A stretch of 12,058 bases of DNA, from NCBI GenBank assembly GCA_023249835.1, contig JAHFBY010000013.1:1-12058 (forward strand), written 5' to 3'. Of this stretch, positions 1-8,078 are shown piece by piece (the first letter of the stretch is position 1; the number at the start of each line of letters is the position of its first letter). The translations under genes were made by a program, and so were the position numbers. The stretch is from Elusimicrobiota bacterium. Its GTDB lineage: Bacteria; Elusimicrobiota; Elusimicrobia; 2-02-FULL-39-32. Below the pieces are notes generated by a model that was not told where the DNA came from, searched no databases, and saw only the letters and a list, made by a program, of their open reading frames with translations.

Positions 1-1031
1 AAGTCGGCTCGAGCCTGCAGAGTTGTCAAGTTTTGGCTGATGCGGGCTTTAAGCTTTACCCTCTGGTCTAACGACTCTTCAATTTTTTCTGTCAGTTCCT
101 GAGCGGTAAACCTCTTATCCAGCAAGGCAAAACGATTGCCCGTCACCTCTTGCACGAAACTACTGATTTTGGGGTCTGACCCTATCCCGATAAACGGAAC
201 CAAAGATTTAGCCGCAATCACCAAACCATGAAACCGCATGCTCACCACCAAATCAAGCTTCAAAAAAGCTCTGAACAGAACATTCGGATCGCTCCCCGCT
301 TCCAGTTTCACCTCCAAACCCGCCAAGTCCACAAAACTCCTAACCACTGCATTGTCAACCTCCGGCTGGTAGACATAAAGCGCAAAGGAATAACGCCCTT
401 TTTTCAAAAGCGTTTGAACCGCAAGCGCGAGAGGTTCGAATATCTCTTGAGCCCCTGGCGCGGAACGCAAAACAATGCCAATGCGCCAAACGTCTTCCTC
501 ATTTTTTTGAACGTTATTTGCGTCTAAAGGCAAACTCAACACCGGATCCCCGCTAAGCGTAACCCTGCCTCTGACTCCGCATTCGCGCAAAAGGTCATGA
601 GAATTTTGATCGCGCACTGAAACCCATTCCGCTTGATTGAGAGTCCAACCCACCAGTTTTCGGTTCAAATACCCCAACAACGGGCCAACCCCCACTGCCA
701 GCACTAAAACTTTCTTGCCCAAGCAAAGGGCTGTCCACAAAATTATTAAATAATACCACAGACCTAAAGTGCTTGTAGAATCCTGCAATAGTCCCCCGCC
801 GCCAAAAACCAGGATATCGGACTGAACAATTCCTAGCAGTCCGCGCCCTAAGGACCACCGCGAAATGGAATCTACCCCGTACCGCGCCTTAGAGTCCGTT
901 GGACAATGAGACAATACGGTTATTTTAATATCGTTCGGGCTTTCTTTTAACTTTTGACAGATGGCGAACAGTATTAATTCGTCGCCAACGTTACCGAACC
1001 CATAATAGCCCAAAAGCATTATATTTTTCAC
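1..1031 (-). CDS. csaB: Polysaccharide pyruvyl transferase CsaB (3' end cut by window edge)
   Basis: CsaB transfers pyruvate from phosphoenolpyruvate to a sugar of a secondary cell-wall polymer; the resulting ketal is the ligand for SLH-domain S-layer proteins. The frame is open from 1031 to position 1 (343 codons; the family is usually about 360-370), so only a short C-terminal piece is missing. Visible hallmarks are the N-terminal GFGNVGDE (residues 11-18), SDILVFGGGGLLQD (71-84), VSVRD (137-141), GDPVL, and MRFHG (265-269, probably carrying the catalytic His268) followed by VPFIGIGSDPK. The start is GTG at 1031: GGGAG at 1037-1041 lies 5 bases upstream, while the in-frame ATG at 1019 is too far from it. 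The GTG overlaps the TGA of the DUF5693 gene by four bases (GTGA), which suggests translational coupling. Function is assigned by family; the acceptor sugar cannot be read. Confidence 0.93.
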   Translation of the reverse strand, partial: MKNIMLLGYYGFGNVGDELILFAICQKLKESPNDIKITVLSHCPTDSKARYGVDSISRWSLGRGLLGIVQSDILVFGGGGLLQDSTSTLGLWYYLIILWTALCLGKKVLVLAVGVGPLLGYLNRKLVGWTLNQAEWVSVRDQNSHDLLRECGVRGRVTLSGDPVLSLPLDANNVQKNEEDVWRIGIVLRSAPGAQEIFEPLALAVQTLLKKGRYSFALYVYQPEVDNAVVRSFVDLAGLEVKLEAGSDPNVLFRAFLKLDLVVSMRFHGLVIAAKSLVPFIGIGSDPKISSFVQEVTGNRFALLDKRFTAQELTEKIEESLDQRVKLKARISQNLTTLQARAD

Positions 1032-2596
1032 TTGCGCTCCCGCAAATTAATGAGATGAGCGAGGGTTATAGATGAGAGGCCCAGGAACGCTCCGATCCAC
1101 ACGCCATGGAACGTGCGCAGGAGCGTAACGGTCAGAGGCGTATGCAGATGAACAAAGCTATTAAGGATAGAAATAAGCCCCACGCCTCCCGCCCATAAAC
1201 AAAAATCGGCAAGATTTTTGCGGGGAGTTTTACCGGCATGAAGGTACAAACCTAAAATCAGTAAAGGATGTCCAATTAAAAACTCTTTAAAGCGAGGCCG
1301 CGCGCCCAAAATATTTTCCATCAAGTTCCGAATTTGAATTTCGCGCTGGAACACCAAGGAAGAATCGTTGCCGCTGCGTTCGAACAATACCATAACCGCT
1401 AAACCCAGGGCCGCAACCACCGCTATTTCTTGCCAATACGCGGGCCGTTTAAGGCGTTCTAAAATTTGACCTCTATCCGCAATGAGAAAAGCGCTCGCGC
1501 TTAACGCAAAAGTTAATGCCGGCTTAACCCCGCGAAAAACCATTCCGCCATTTTGAAACGCTGCCTCCGGCAAAAGCGCTTGCGCATAAATTCCGGCAAT
1601 GACGCTGATGGAGGAGCCCCACAAAAAATGGAGGGCCAGCGCCGGGCCGCCTTGAGTTGACCCTAACCAAGATTTGCGCAAGGTCCACAAGGCCCACACG
1701 GGAGCAACCGCAACAATGAACCAAGCGATCAATAACCGCAAACTAAGGCCCGGCCATTGCGCTCCGGGGTTAGGCGCTGGCGAGGGTTCCAATGGAGCTA
1801 AGATGTATCCTGAACCTTTAAGGCAACGATAGAGCTCAAATCCAAAGGCCAAATTCTGGGGGACGTTCCAATTGAGGTTCCAATGCAAAAACAAAAACCT
1901 GCAGGAACGCTCTTTGACCGCGCGCAACCAGCGCGATTTCATTGTTCTCGCGTCCATATCCGCCATTTCTTTCTGGCCCAGATAGTGCGCTCGAACCACG
2001 GTACATTTAGTTCCAATCAAAGTTTGAATCATTCTTCCCGAACTTAAAAGTTCCTCTTCAGACACCGCTACAACCAAAGGGCGGCTGCCGAAGTATTGCG
2101 CTTGGCTGTTTTCTGATAGGAATGATTTTAACCGGATCGCAGAAATTTTAGGCTCTAAAAATAAGTTTGAGAGCCTTTCTTTGGGAAACGGATTAATCCA
2201 ATTTTGAACGCCCACGTTCATCAAATTTTCATCCATTCGCAAATACCAGAGCAGCCCCGCTTTTTTTAACCTGTTGATCGGAGTTAAATCTGGTCTATAC
2301 CCAATCTGCCGGGGCGCGTTTAAACCGCCGGATTTTAAACCGCGGTCCACTGCGTCGTCTTCCAGCACAACGGAACAAATTCCAATTTCTTTTAATTTCA
2401 ATAATAGGGCGTCGAAAGACGCGTCGAAATCATGACGAGTCCAATCTCCCGGACGTTTTGCCAAAAACTCCGCTGTCTCCTGCCAATCCACAACCATTTC
2501 TATTGGGCCATGCGCCTGTCGCGTAATTTTATAACTCGCGACTAAACTAGCCGGCAACAATGCGCCAATTAAAATCAGGAGGAGGCGGGGTTTCAA
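1028..2596 (-). CDS. DUF5693 family polytopic membrane protein
   Basis: This 522-residue membrane protein of unknown biochemical function belongs to a family often found beside csaB. It has an N-terminal hydrophobic segment (about 4-21, signal anchor or signal peptide), then a soluble, probably extracytoplasmic region (about 23-283), then about seven hydrophobic segments (near 285-304, 318-339, 357-373, 389-406, 437-454, 464-482, 495-515). RPRFKEFLIGHP at 433-444 matches a motif I recall as conserved in DUF5693. The start is TTG at 2596, two bases after the glgA stop, with no clear Shine-Dalgarno sequence; the next in-frame TTG would cut into the first membrane segment. It is probably translated by reinitiation after glgA and coupled to csaB by the GTGA overlap. 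A role in export or assembly of the pyruvylated wall polymer is inference from the neighbourhood. Confidence 0.85.
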   Translation of the reverse strand: MKPRLLLILIGALLPASLVASYKITRQAHGPIEMVVDWQETAEFLAKRPGDWTRHDFDASFDALLLKLKEIGICSVVLEDDAVDRGLKSGGLNAPRQIGYRPDLTPINRLKKAGLLWYLRMDENLMNVGVQNWINPFPKERLSNLFLEPKISAIRLKSFLSENSQAQYFGSRPLVVAVSEEELLSSGRMIQTLIGTKCTVVRAHYLGQKEMADMDARTMKSRWLRAVKERSCRFLFLHWNLNWNVPQNLAFGFELYRCLKGSGYILAPLEPSPAPNPGAQWPGLSLRLLIAWFIVAVAPVWALWTLRKSWLGSTQGGPALALHFLWGSSISVIAGIYAQALLPEAAFQNGGMVFRGVKPALTFALSASAFLIADRGQILERLKRPAYWQEIAVVAALGLAVMVLFERSGNDSSLVFQREIQIRNLMENILGARPRFKEFLIGHPLLILGLYLHAGKTPRKNLADFCLWAGGVGLISILNSFVHLHTPLTVTLLRTFHGVWIGAFLGLSSITLAHLINLRERK

Positions 2597-2598
2597 AT

Positions 2599-4155
2599 TT
2601 AGGGAATGAATTTAAGTTTAACCAAGGTTTGCAAATAGAGGTGGTGGTACTGAACTGCTGAACGATCCCAAGAAAAATTTTCCGACATAGCGTTACTCAC
2701 TATGTTTTTCCATTCTTCGGGCTTGAGATATAAGTCCCAAACCTGTTTAAGCGCATCGATCAAGGAAGCGTTGGTATGGTTTTTACTAAGAAAACCGTTG
2801 CCCTGTCCTTTAACCCCATTCCAAGGAACAACCGTATCCGCCAGACCGCCGGTTTTGGTCACAACGGGAATAGACCCATAGCGCATGCTAATCATTTGCC
2901 CTAACCCGCAAGGCTCAAAATCCGACGGCATAAAAAACATATCACTACCGGCATAAATTCGGTGCGCCAACTCATTGCGAAATCCTGCCACAAATCGCAC
3001 CACATCGGGATATCGTTTCATTAAATCTTTTAACATCAATTCAATCTCAGGGCTGCCTGAACCTAGGATCACCCATTGAAAATCCATACCGTACTGCAAA
3101 ATCTTGGGCAGCAGTTCAGCCAATTTTATGTGTCCCTTTTGCGGGTCCAGCCGAGAAACCATTCCGAACAACGGTTTTTGGGAGTTTACAGGCAAGGAAA
3201 GCTCCTTTTGCAATTGTTCTTTATTGACCGCTTTTTTGGCGGCGACATTTTTTGCCGCCAGCGAATAGGTGGAAACCAGGTGGACGTCGTTTTGCGGATC
3301 CCACTCTTCATAACCCAAACCATTGATAATGCCGTACAAATCATCCGTTCGATTTTTTAAAACGCCTTCCATACCCCGTCCGAACTCCGCGCTTTCCTGG
3401 ATTTCATTGGCATAAGTGGGGCTAACCGTGGTTAATTTATCCGCATAAACCAGCCCCGCTTTTAAAAAACTAAAGCCCCCATAGTACTCTAATTTTTCCG
3501 GCACAAAGTCGTGCCAACTCAAACCTGAAAGAAACAAACTCTCCCTGGGAAAAACGCCTTGGTAAGCGATGTTGTGAACCGTAAAGACGGTGGCAGTGCT
3601 ATGGAAAAAAGCGTCGTACTGATAAACAGTTTTTAAATAAGCCGGTATCAAACCCGTTTGCCAATCGTGGCAATGGACAATTTGGGGGACAAAATTAATG
3701 AACTTACAAAACTCAATCGCCGCGCGATTAAAAAAAATAAAACGTTCGTCATTGTCCGGATAATCTTTATTCGCGTTTTGGTAATAACCTTCACGTCCAA
3801 AATACTTGTTTTTTTCAATCATATAAACCCGCAAATTTTTTAGCGGGAATTTCTGTTTTTTGCCTTTGCCCGAAGTCGCGGTCCACTGCGGCGGCAAAAC
3901 CTTTAAGCGGTGGACTTTTGCCTCTTCCACAGAATCTCCCACGGGAATGAGCATCCTTCCGGAGAGCTCTTCGAAAGCATTAGGGCTCGAACTAACTTGA
4001 GAATATTTGGGTATGAGGACCACCACATCGCGCGGCGCATCCATTTTACTGAAGGTGCTCTTAGCTAAAGCTTGGGAAAGTCCGCCTACCACGTCTGCCA
4101 GCCCGCCGGTTTTAGCGAAGGGGGTGCATTCCGAAGCGACAAACAATATGTTCAT
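2599..4155 (-). CDS. glgA: Glycogen/starch synthase, GT5 family
   Basis: GlgA elongates alpha-1,4-glucan from ADP-glucose (some homologues use UDP-glucose) in the cytosol. The N-terminal glucan-binding half has KTGGLADV (15-22), HCHDWQTGLIPAY (161-173) and TVHNIAYQG (192-200). The C-terminal GT-B half has SRLDPQKG (334-341, Arg335 and Lys340 as phosphate binders) and EPCGLGQM (414-421, Glu414 at the usual nucleophile-like site), followed by KTGGLADTV. The length is 518 residues, longer than the roughly 477 of E. coli GlgA; part of the excess is a Lys-rich insert near 92-106. The usual NGID motif before WNP reads NGLG (278-281), so an aspartate normally present is a glycine. The ATG at 4155 gives the classical MNILFVASE start, but no Shine-Dalgarno sequence precedes it and a T10 run lies in the 50-base gap after galT. 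No glgC, glgB or glgP is visible here. Confidence 0.95.
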   Translation of the reverse strand: MNILFVASECTPFAKTGGLADVVGGLSQALAKSTFSKMDAPRDVVVLIPKYSQVSSSPNAFEELSGRMLIPVGDSVEEAKVHRLKVLPPQWTATSGKGKKQKFPLKNLRVYMIEKNKYFGREGYYQNANKDYPDNDERFIFFNRAAIEFCKFINFVPQIVHCHDWQTGLIPAYLKTVYQYDAFFHSTATVFTVHNIAYQGVFPRESLFLSGLSWHDFVPEKLEYYGGFSFLKAGLVYADKLTTVSPTYANEIQESAEFGRGMEGVLKNRTDDLYGIINGLGYEEWDPQNDVHLVSTYSLAAKNVAAKKAVNKEQLQKELSLPVNSQKPLFGMVSRLDPQKGHIKLAELLPKILQYGMDFQWVILGSGSPEIELMLKDLMKRYPDVVRFVAGFRNELAHRIYAGSDMFFMPSDFEPCGLGQMISMRYGSIPVVTKTGGLADTVVPWNGVKGQGNGFLSKNHTNASLIDALKQVWDLYLKPEEWKNIVSNAMSENFSWDRSAVQYHHLYLQTLVKLKFIP

Positions 4156-4205
4156 ATTTTTGTTGGCACCGCTAAAGAACTCTTTAAAAAAAAAAGGCTC
4201 TCGCT

Positions 4206-5201
4206 TTATTCCGCTTCTTTTAAAAACTGCGCTGCTTCTTCCGGAGGGGTGGGGTTAATATAGAACCCTGTGCCCCATTCAAACCCTGCGATTTTTGAAA
4301 GTTTTGGCATAATTTCTATATGCCAATGGTAATAAGGAAGCGGCGAATCCTTAAGCGGCGAATTATGAATGGTGTAGTTAAAGGGCGGATCTTCCAATAC
4401 CAGCTTAATTTTGCGCATCACTGTTTTCATAATTCTGGAGAGATGATAGGCTTCGGCCTTCTGCATATCTTCAAAATGAGAATCGTGGTTTTTGGGCAAT
4501 ATCCAGGTTTCAAACGGAAACCTGGGGGCATAGGGCTCAAACGCCACGAAATGATCGTTTTCCGCCACAACGCGCACGTTGGCGTCCAACTCTTGAATTA
4601 TCATATCGCAAAAAACGCAGCGTTCTTTATAGTCATAATACTGTTTGCCGCCCAACATTTCCTGGCGCACGCGCACAGGGACCATAGGCGTAGCGATTAA
4701 TTGTGAATGGGGATGGCTCAAACTGGCACCCGCGGCCGCGCCTTTATTTTTAAAAATCATAATGTATTCAAACCGCTGATCGCGGCGCAAATCTAGAATT
4801 CGGTCTCGATAAGCCCAAATGATGTCCTCCACCTTTTTATCGTCCATATCCGAAATATGGGCGTTATGGTCCGGGGTTTCGATTAAAACTTCATGGGCGC
4901 CAATACCCGCCATTTTGTCGTACATCCCCTCGCCTTGCCGGTCAAGCGTTCCTTCGATCTGAAGGGCGGGAAACTTATTGGGCACAACTCGGAGCCACCA
5001 GCCGGGCTTATTTTTCTCTCTGCTGGGTTCGCCAAAAGCCAGGACTTCCGGTGGAGTTTTACCTTCATTCCCCGGACAAAACGGACAAAACTTGCCTAAC
5101 TCCGGCTCTCTTTCTTGCAAGAACTCGTTCGGTCTTTTTCCGCGTTCAGTAGAAATGATCACCCAACGACCAATAACCGGATCTTTCCTTAACTCTGGCA
5201 C
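4206..5201 (-). CDS. galT: Galactose-1-phosphate uridylyltransferase (GalT-like, HIT superfamily)
   Basis: GalT exchanges UMP between UDP-glucose and galactose-1-phosphate in the Leloir pathway. The 331-residue protein has the N-terminal DPVIGRWVIIS block (7-17), zinc-type CPFC (39-42), the active-site HPHSQ (163-167, where the second His normally carries the uridylyl group), a second CVFC (195-198) and the C-terminal HWHIEIMPK (292-300). Length and motifs are complete. The start is GTG at 5201, one base after the scpB stop, with a strong GGAGG at 5211-5215 inside scpB. Next to glgA, it may feed sugar nucleotides into polymer or glucan synthesis. GalT-fold enzymes with CxxC pairs also include ADP-glucose phosphorylases, so the substrate is less certain than the fold. 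No galK or galE is visible in the window. Confidence 0.9.
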   Translation of the reverse strand: MPELRKDPVIGRWVIISTERGKRPNEFLQEREPELGKFCPFCPGNEGKTPPEVLAFGEPSREKNKPGWWLRVVPNKFPALQIEGTLDRQGEGMYDKMAGIGAHEVLIETPDHNAHISDMDDKKVEDIIWAYRDRILDLRRDQRFEYIMIFKNKGAAAGASLSHPHSQLIATPMVPVRVRQEMLGGKQYYDYKERCVFCDMIIQELDANVRVVAENDHFVAFEPYAPRFPFETWILPKNHDSHFEDMQKAEAYHLSRIMKTVMRKIKLVLEDPPFNYTIHNSPLKDSPLPYYHWHIEIMPKLSKIAGFEWGTGFYINPTPPEEAAQFLKEAE

Positions 5202-5202
5202 T

Positions 5203-5868
5203 CTATTGGGCCTCCATATTGTCTTTACTTAAATCTTCGCCGGACAGGCTTTCCATACCTGCGGGCAGCGCAAGTTCGACAATTGTTTCGGCTGCGGTCA
5301 CAGTAACCCCAGTAGTTGCCTGCGCCACAGCTTGAGCTTTTCGTTCCGCTTCTTTAGATAAATCATCTATAGCAGGCAAATCGGAAATTTTCCAGAGGCC
5401 AAACTGCCGTAGGAACTCTTGGGTAGTCGCATAGAGGAGGGGCCGTCCGGCCGCCTCTTTTCTCCCCGCAACTTTTAATAGTTTTCTTTCCATGAGCGTT
5501 TCAAGCACACCGGTCACTTCCACGCCGCGAATCTCTTCAATTTCCGCGCGGGTCATCGGCTGTTTATAGGCCACGATAGAAAGAGTCTCTAACGCTGATT
5601 GCGACAGCTTAAAAGTTAACTGGTCGCGGAAAAGCTTTTTAACCCAGTAACTATATCCTTCTTGGATGGCCATTTGATAGCCTTCCGCGACTTGGACCAC
5701 TTGCAACGCACTCTCGATCGTTTTCAAGTCCCGCTTAATATTTTCAATCTCGCCTACAATTTTTTCTTCCGGCTCGTTTAAGATTTCCGTTAAATCAACC
5801 ATAGTTAAAGGCCGCAACGTCACGAACAACAAGCATTCCAACACTGATTTTAATTTTTCATTTTCCAT
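5203..5868 (-). CDS. scpB: Segregation and condensation protein B
   Basis: ScpB is the winged-helix (kite) subunit of the SMC-ScpAB condensin. It dimerises and binds the middle of ScpA to regulate the SMC ring during chromosome segregation. The 221-residue protein begins with the typical LECLLFVTLRPLTMVDLTEIL region (10-30) and contains LSQSALETLSIVAYKQPMTR (88-107) and the adjacent EIEEIRGV, the family's best-conserved block in the second winged helix. The roughly 35-residue tail after about 185 is Ala/Val/Thr-rich and probably disordered. The ATG at 5868 starts two bases after the scpA stop, with GAGGG at 5875-5879 six bases upstream, so the two subunits are likely made in coupled fashion. 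Function is assigned by family and by the scpA partner. Confidence 0.95.
   Translation of the reverse strand: MENEKLKSVLECLLFVTLRPLTMVDLTEILNEPEEKIVGEIENIKRDLKTIESALQVVQVAEGYQMAIQEGYSYWVKKLFRDQLTFKLSQSALETLSIVAYKQPMTRAEIEEIRGVEVTGVLETLMERKLLKVAGRKEAAGRPLLYATTQEFLRQFGLWKISDLPAIDDLSKEAERKAQAVAQATTGVTVTAAETIVELALPAGMESLSGEDLSKDNMEAQ
5211..5215 (-). promoter_or_regulatory. Shine-Dalgarno site of galT
   Basis: GGAGG on the minus strand, inside the last codons of scpB and nine bases before the GTG at 5201. It is what decides in favour of this GTG start for galT and suggests strong, coupled translation after scpB. Confidence 0.8.
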
Positions 5869-5870
5869 AT

Positions 5871-6614
5871 CTAACCCTCGCCTAGGGCGCCGCTAAAAAC
5901 TTCTCCGTTTTCCCGAACGCGGTAGATGCGAATATCCCCTAACATCTCACTTTGGCGGGCAATAACCTGTTTGGATCGGATCAACTCCAAAAGCGCCAAG
6001 AAGGTCACGATCAGCTCGCGCCGAGTGCGGTTAAATGAAAATATCTTGCTGAAATGCATGGAACCATTTTCATCCACCATGTCCAAGATTTCACGCACCA
6101 TTCGTTCAAGGGGAATCTCTTCATAAATCAACTCGCGCACTTCATCTGAGGCCCGGTTCAACACAATTTTAAACGAGTCTAAAAGATCAAAGAGCGTGGC
6201 GTCTAGGAAATGGTCTTGTTCGGGAAAAGTAGGGACAGCGTTACGATAAAATATTTCGCCCACTTCCTGCTGCTTTTTTGACAAGAAGGACGCCGCCTCC
6301 TTAAATTTTTGGTACTCCATAAGCCTTTGGATCAAATCAGCGCGGGGGTCGGGACCTTCGTCTGCGTCGCCGCTGGGTTTTTCTTCCGGCAGAAGAGTCT
6401 TTGCCTTTATGAGCAGAAGCGTTGAACTCATCACTAAAAACTCTCCCGCCATTTCCAAGTTTAAATCTTTCATAATAGAAATGTAGGCGAGATACTCTTC
6501 GGTAATCTCAGAGATACGGATATCTCTTATATCCATATCCTGTTTCTTGATCAAATGCAGCAGTAAATCAAGCGGCCCTTCAAAAAACTCTAATTTAACT
6601 TCATAGCTCATCAT
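5871..6614 (-). CDS. scpA: Segregation and condensation protein A
   Basis: ScpA is the kleisin subunit that bridges the two SMC heads in the bacterial condensin complex. It is recognised by the N-terminal SYEVKLEFFEGPLDLLLHLI block (3-22), followed by DIRDIRISEITEEYLAYI and the helix containing LEMAGEFLVMSSTLLLIKAKTLLP, all hallmark kleisin N-domain sequence. The C-terminal winged helix includes VTFLALLELIRSKQV near residue 210. The 247-residue length is normal. Two adjacent ATG codons (6612-6614 and 6609-6611) are possible starts; neither has a clear Shine-Dalgarno site, and the gap to the upstream methyltransferase gene is only 15 bases. Acidic residues around 80-90 form the usual linker. 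It pairs with scpB directly downstream. Confidence 0.95.
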   Translation of the reverse strand: MMSYEVKLEFFEGPLDLLLHLIKKQDMDIRDIRISEITEEYLAYISIMKDLNLEMAGEFLVMSSTLLLIKAKTLLPEEKPSGDADEGPDPRADLIQRLMEYQKFKEAASFLSKKQQEVGEIFYRNAVPTFPEQDHFLDATLFDLLDSFKIVLNRASDEVRELIYEEIPLERMVREILDMVDENGSMHFSKIFSFNRTRRELIVTFLALLELIRSKQVIARQSEMLGDIRIYRVRENGEVFSGALGEG

Positions 6615-6629
6615 GGAATAAAGATTTTT

Positions 6630-7307
6630 TTACGAACTGTATCCGATGCCGGCAATATAGTCAAAAATACCGATCACTTTTATTTTTTTTACGTGCACCC
6701 GTTTACAGCCGGCCTTTTCCATAATCGTTTTCCATTGCTCCAAGTTATACCAGTGTTCATTGCCCTCGACAAATGCCACGGCAATTTTTTGCGGCAAAAA
6801 TTGAGTGACGAACAAAAAGAAATTAAAACCGATTCCCTTAGCCGGAATTATGGTAATTAAGGTTTTGCCAACGCGCAACATTTCGCGCACAACGGGCACT
6901 GGATTTTCAAAGTGTTCCAAAGTGCCGCTATTCCAAACCAAATCAAAAGATTGATCAGGATAAGGAAGAGCAGTCATATCGTGTTTTATAGTTTGTATCG
7001 GCACATTGTATTTTTTAGCGGCGGCTTTTGCTAATTCCAAAGCGCCTGTTGCCAAATCCAGCGCAGTAATTTCGTCGCCGCGCTGGTGCGCTAAGTGAAC
7101 AGAACTTAACGCCGAACCGCTGCCGGCCTCAAGCACCTTGCCCTTGGCCGTGTAATCTAAGGCAACCTGCAAAAAGTGTTTAACCCATATTTTTTCTCTA
7201 AACTCATAGAGGAGCTTAGAAAATAAACTTTCATCGCCTTCAAACGACCAAAATTTTTCCCAAGTTTCAGTTTTTTGCCGTTCTTTTTCTTCTATTTTAG
7301 GTTCCAT
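6630..7307 (-). CDS. Class I SAM-dependent methyltransferase
   Basis: This 225-residue protein has a Rossmann-type methyltransferase core. Motif I is KVLEAGSGSALSS (57-69); the acidic residue ending beta-2 is Asp84 (TALDLATGALELA), Asp110 precedes the adenine-contact region, and FDLVWNSGTLEHFENP (121-136) is the motif III/IV area. A hydrophobic stretch at 158-178 (GIGFNFFLFVTQFLPQKIAVA) may be a membrane-associating or substrate-binding insertion. It overlaps the end of the GT2 gene by 11 bases and has GGAG at 7318-7321, ten bases before the ATG. The coupling implies it works with that glycosyltransferase, perhaps methylating a glycan, glycolipid or isoprenoid-linked product. The substrate is not determinable; ubiquinone-type and sugar O-methyltransferases share the same core. 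Confidence 0.85.
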   Translation of the reverse strand: MEPKIEEKERQKTETWEKFWSFEGDESLFSKLLYEFREKIWVKHFLQVALDYTAKGKVLEAGSGSALSSVHLAHQRGDEITALDLATGALELAKAAAKKYNVPIQTIKHDMTALPYPDQSFDLVWNSGTLEHFENPVPVVREMLRVGKTLITIIPAKGIGFNFFLFVTQFLPQKIAVAFVEGNEHWYNLEQWKTIMEKAGCKRVHVKKIKVIGIFDYIAGIGYSS

Positions 7308-8052
7308 TTGCGCTAGTCTCCATTTTTTTAGGTAGGTCGTCCCAAACCAGAAGCTTTTCGAGCCACACGTACAAAACCGTAAACAAATATTTTTTTCCCA
7401 TATCCGTAATCTTTAATTTTGAAACCCCGCTGGTTCGCCCGTACCAATTAACCGGGATGACTCCATAATTAAAACCTCGAACCAAAGCTTTTAAGGGTAT
7501 CTCAGCTGTAATATTAAAATGCAGCGCCTGAATCGGAGACACGGCCTCTATAACCTCTCTACGATAGGCTTTAAAAGCGTTGGTGGTATCGTTAAACTTC
7601 ATTAAAAAGAGGCACCGAATGAAATTGTTCGCGAGCCGGTTAATGAAAAGTTTAAGTTTTGGATAATCCCTCACCTTGCTTTCGCGTAAAAAACGAGAGC
7701 CGAAAACGCAATCGTACCCTGCGCAGAGCAAAGAATAATATTTCACGATATCCGCCGGATCGTCGGAACCGTCGCCCATGACAATGGCCATGCAATCGCC
7801 GGTGGCGTGCATCAAGCCGTCTTTAACCGCTCTGCCAAACCCGGAGGGCTGGGCGCGGTTCACCACTTGAATATTTTTATTTTTTCCCGCTAGTTGCTGC
7901 AAAATCTGAAGAGTGCCGTCAGTACTATTATCATTTACACAAACCATTTCATAGGGGACGTTTTCCTTCTCCAATGTGTCAACGATTTCTGTTAACACAG
8001 CCAGGATACAGTCTTCTTCATTCTTAATGGGAAGGACAATGGAAATTTTCAT
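7297..8052 (-). CDS. Glycosyltransferase family 2 (dolichol-phosphate mannosyltransferase-like)
   Basis: This 251-residue GT-A glycosyltransferase probably moves a sugar from a nucleotide sugar to a lipid phosphate or glycan at the cytoplasmic face of the membrane. It has ISIVLPIKNEE (3-13), VCVNDNSTDGT (37-47), AVKDGLMHATGD (75-86), the metal-binding-type segment VMGDGSDDP (91-99), FGSRFL (117-122) and the acceptor-side NDTTNAFKAYRREV (154-167), which resembles the DPM1-like signature. No strong multi-helix C-terminal membrane domain is present, only a weakly hydrophobic stretch near 222-237. The metal motif reads GDGSDD where many relatives have D-A-D. The ATG at 8052 is the first gene after a clear promoter, with a leader of about 20 bases and no obvious Shine-Dalgarno sequence. 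It is paired by overlap with the methyltransferase gene. Confidence 0.87.
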   Translation of the reverse strand: MKISIVLPIKNEEDCILAVLTEIVDTLEKENVPYEMVCVNDNSTDGTLQILQQLAGKNKNIQVVNRAQPSGFGRAVKDGLMHATGDCMAIVMGDGSDDPADIVKYYSLLCAGYDCVFGSRFLRESKVRDYPKLKLFINRLANNFIRCLFLMKFNDTTNAFKAYRREVIEAVSPIQALHFNITAEIPLKALVRGFNYGVIPVNWYGRTSGVSKLKITDMGKKYLFTVLYVWLEKLLVWDDLPKKMETSANGT

Positions 8053-8078
8053 TTAAATGAACTTTTAAAGATTTTATC

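Noticed and set aside
228..527. Plus-strand open frame across the csaB region
   Set aside because: It lies opposite a continuous csaB frame whose motifs (MRFHG, GDPVL) are certain; its own translation has no family features. The same holds for the other plus-strand frames in the window.
595..858. Minus-strand 87-codon frame within csaB
   Set aside because: It is a shifted frame of csaB; the true frame reads through with SDILVFGGGG and VSVRD.
4186..4195. T10 run after galT as an intrinsic terminator
   Set aside because: No stable GC-rich hairpin precedes it on the minus strand; only a tight AAAGA/TCTTT pair follows it.
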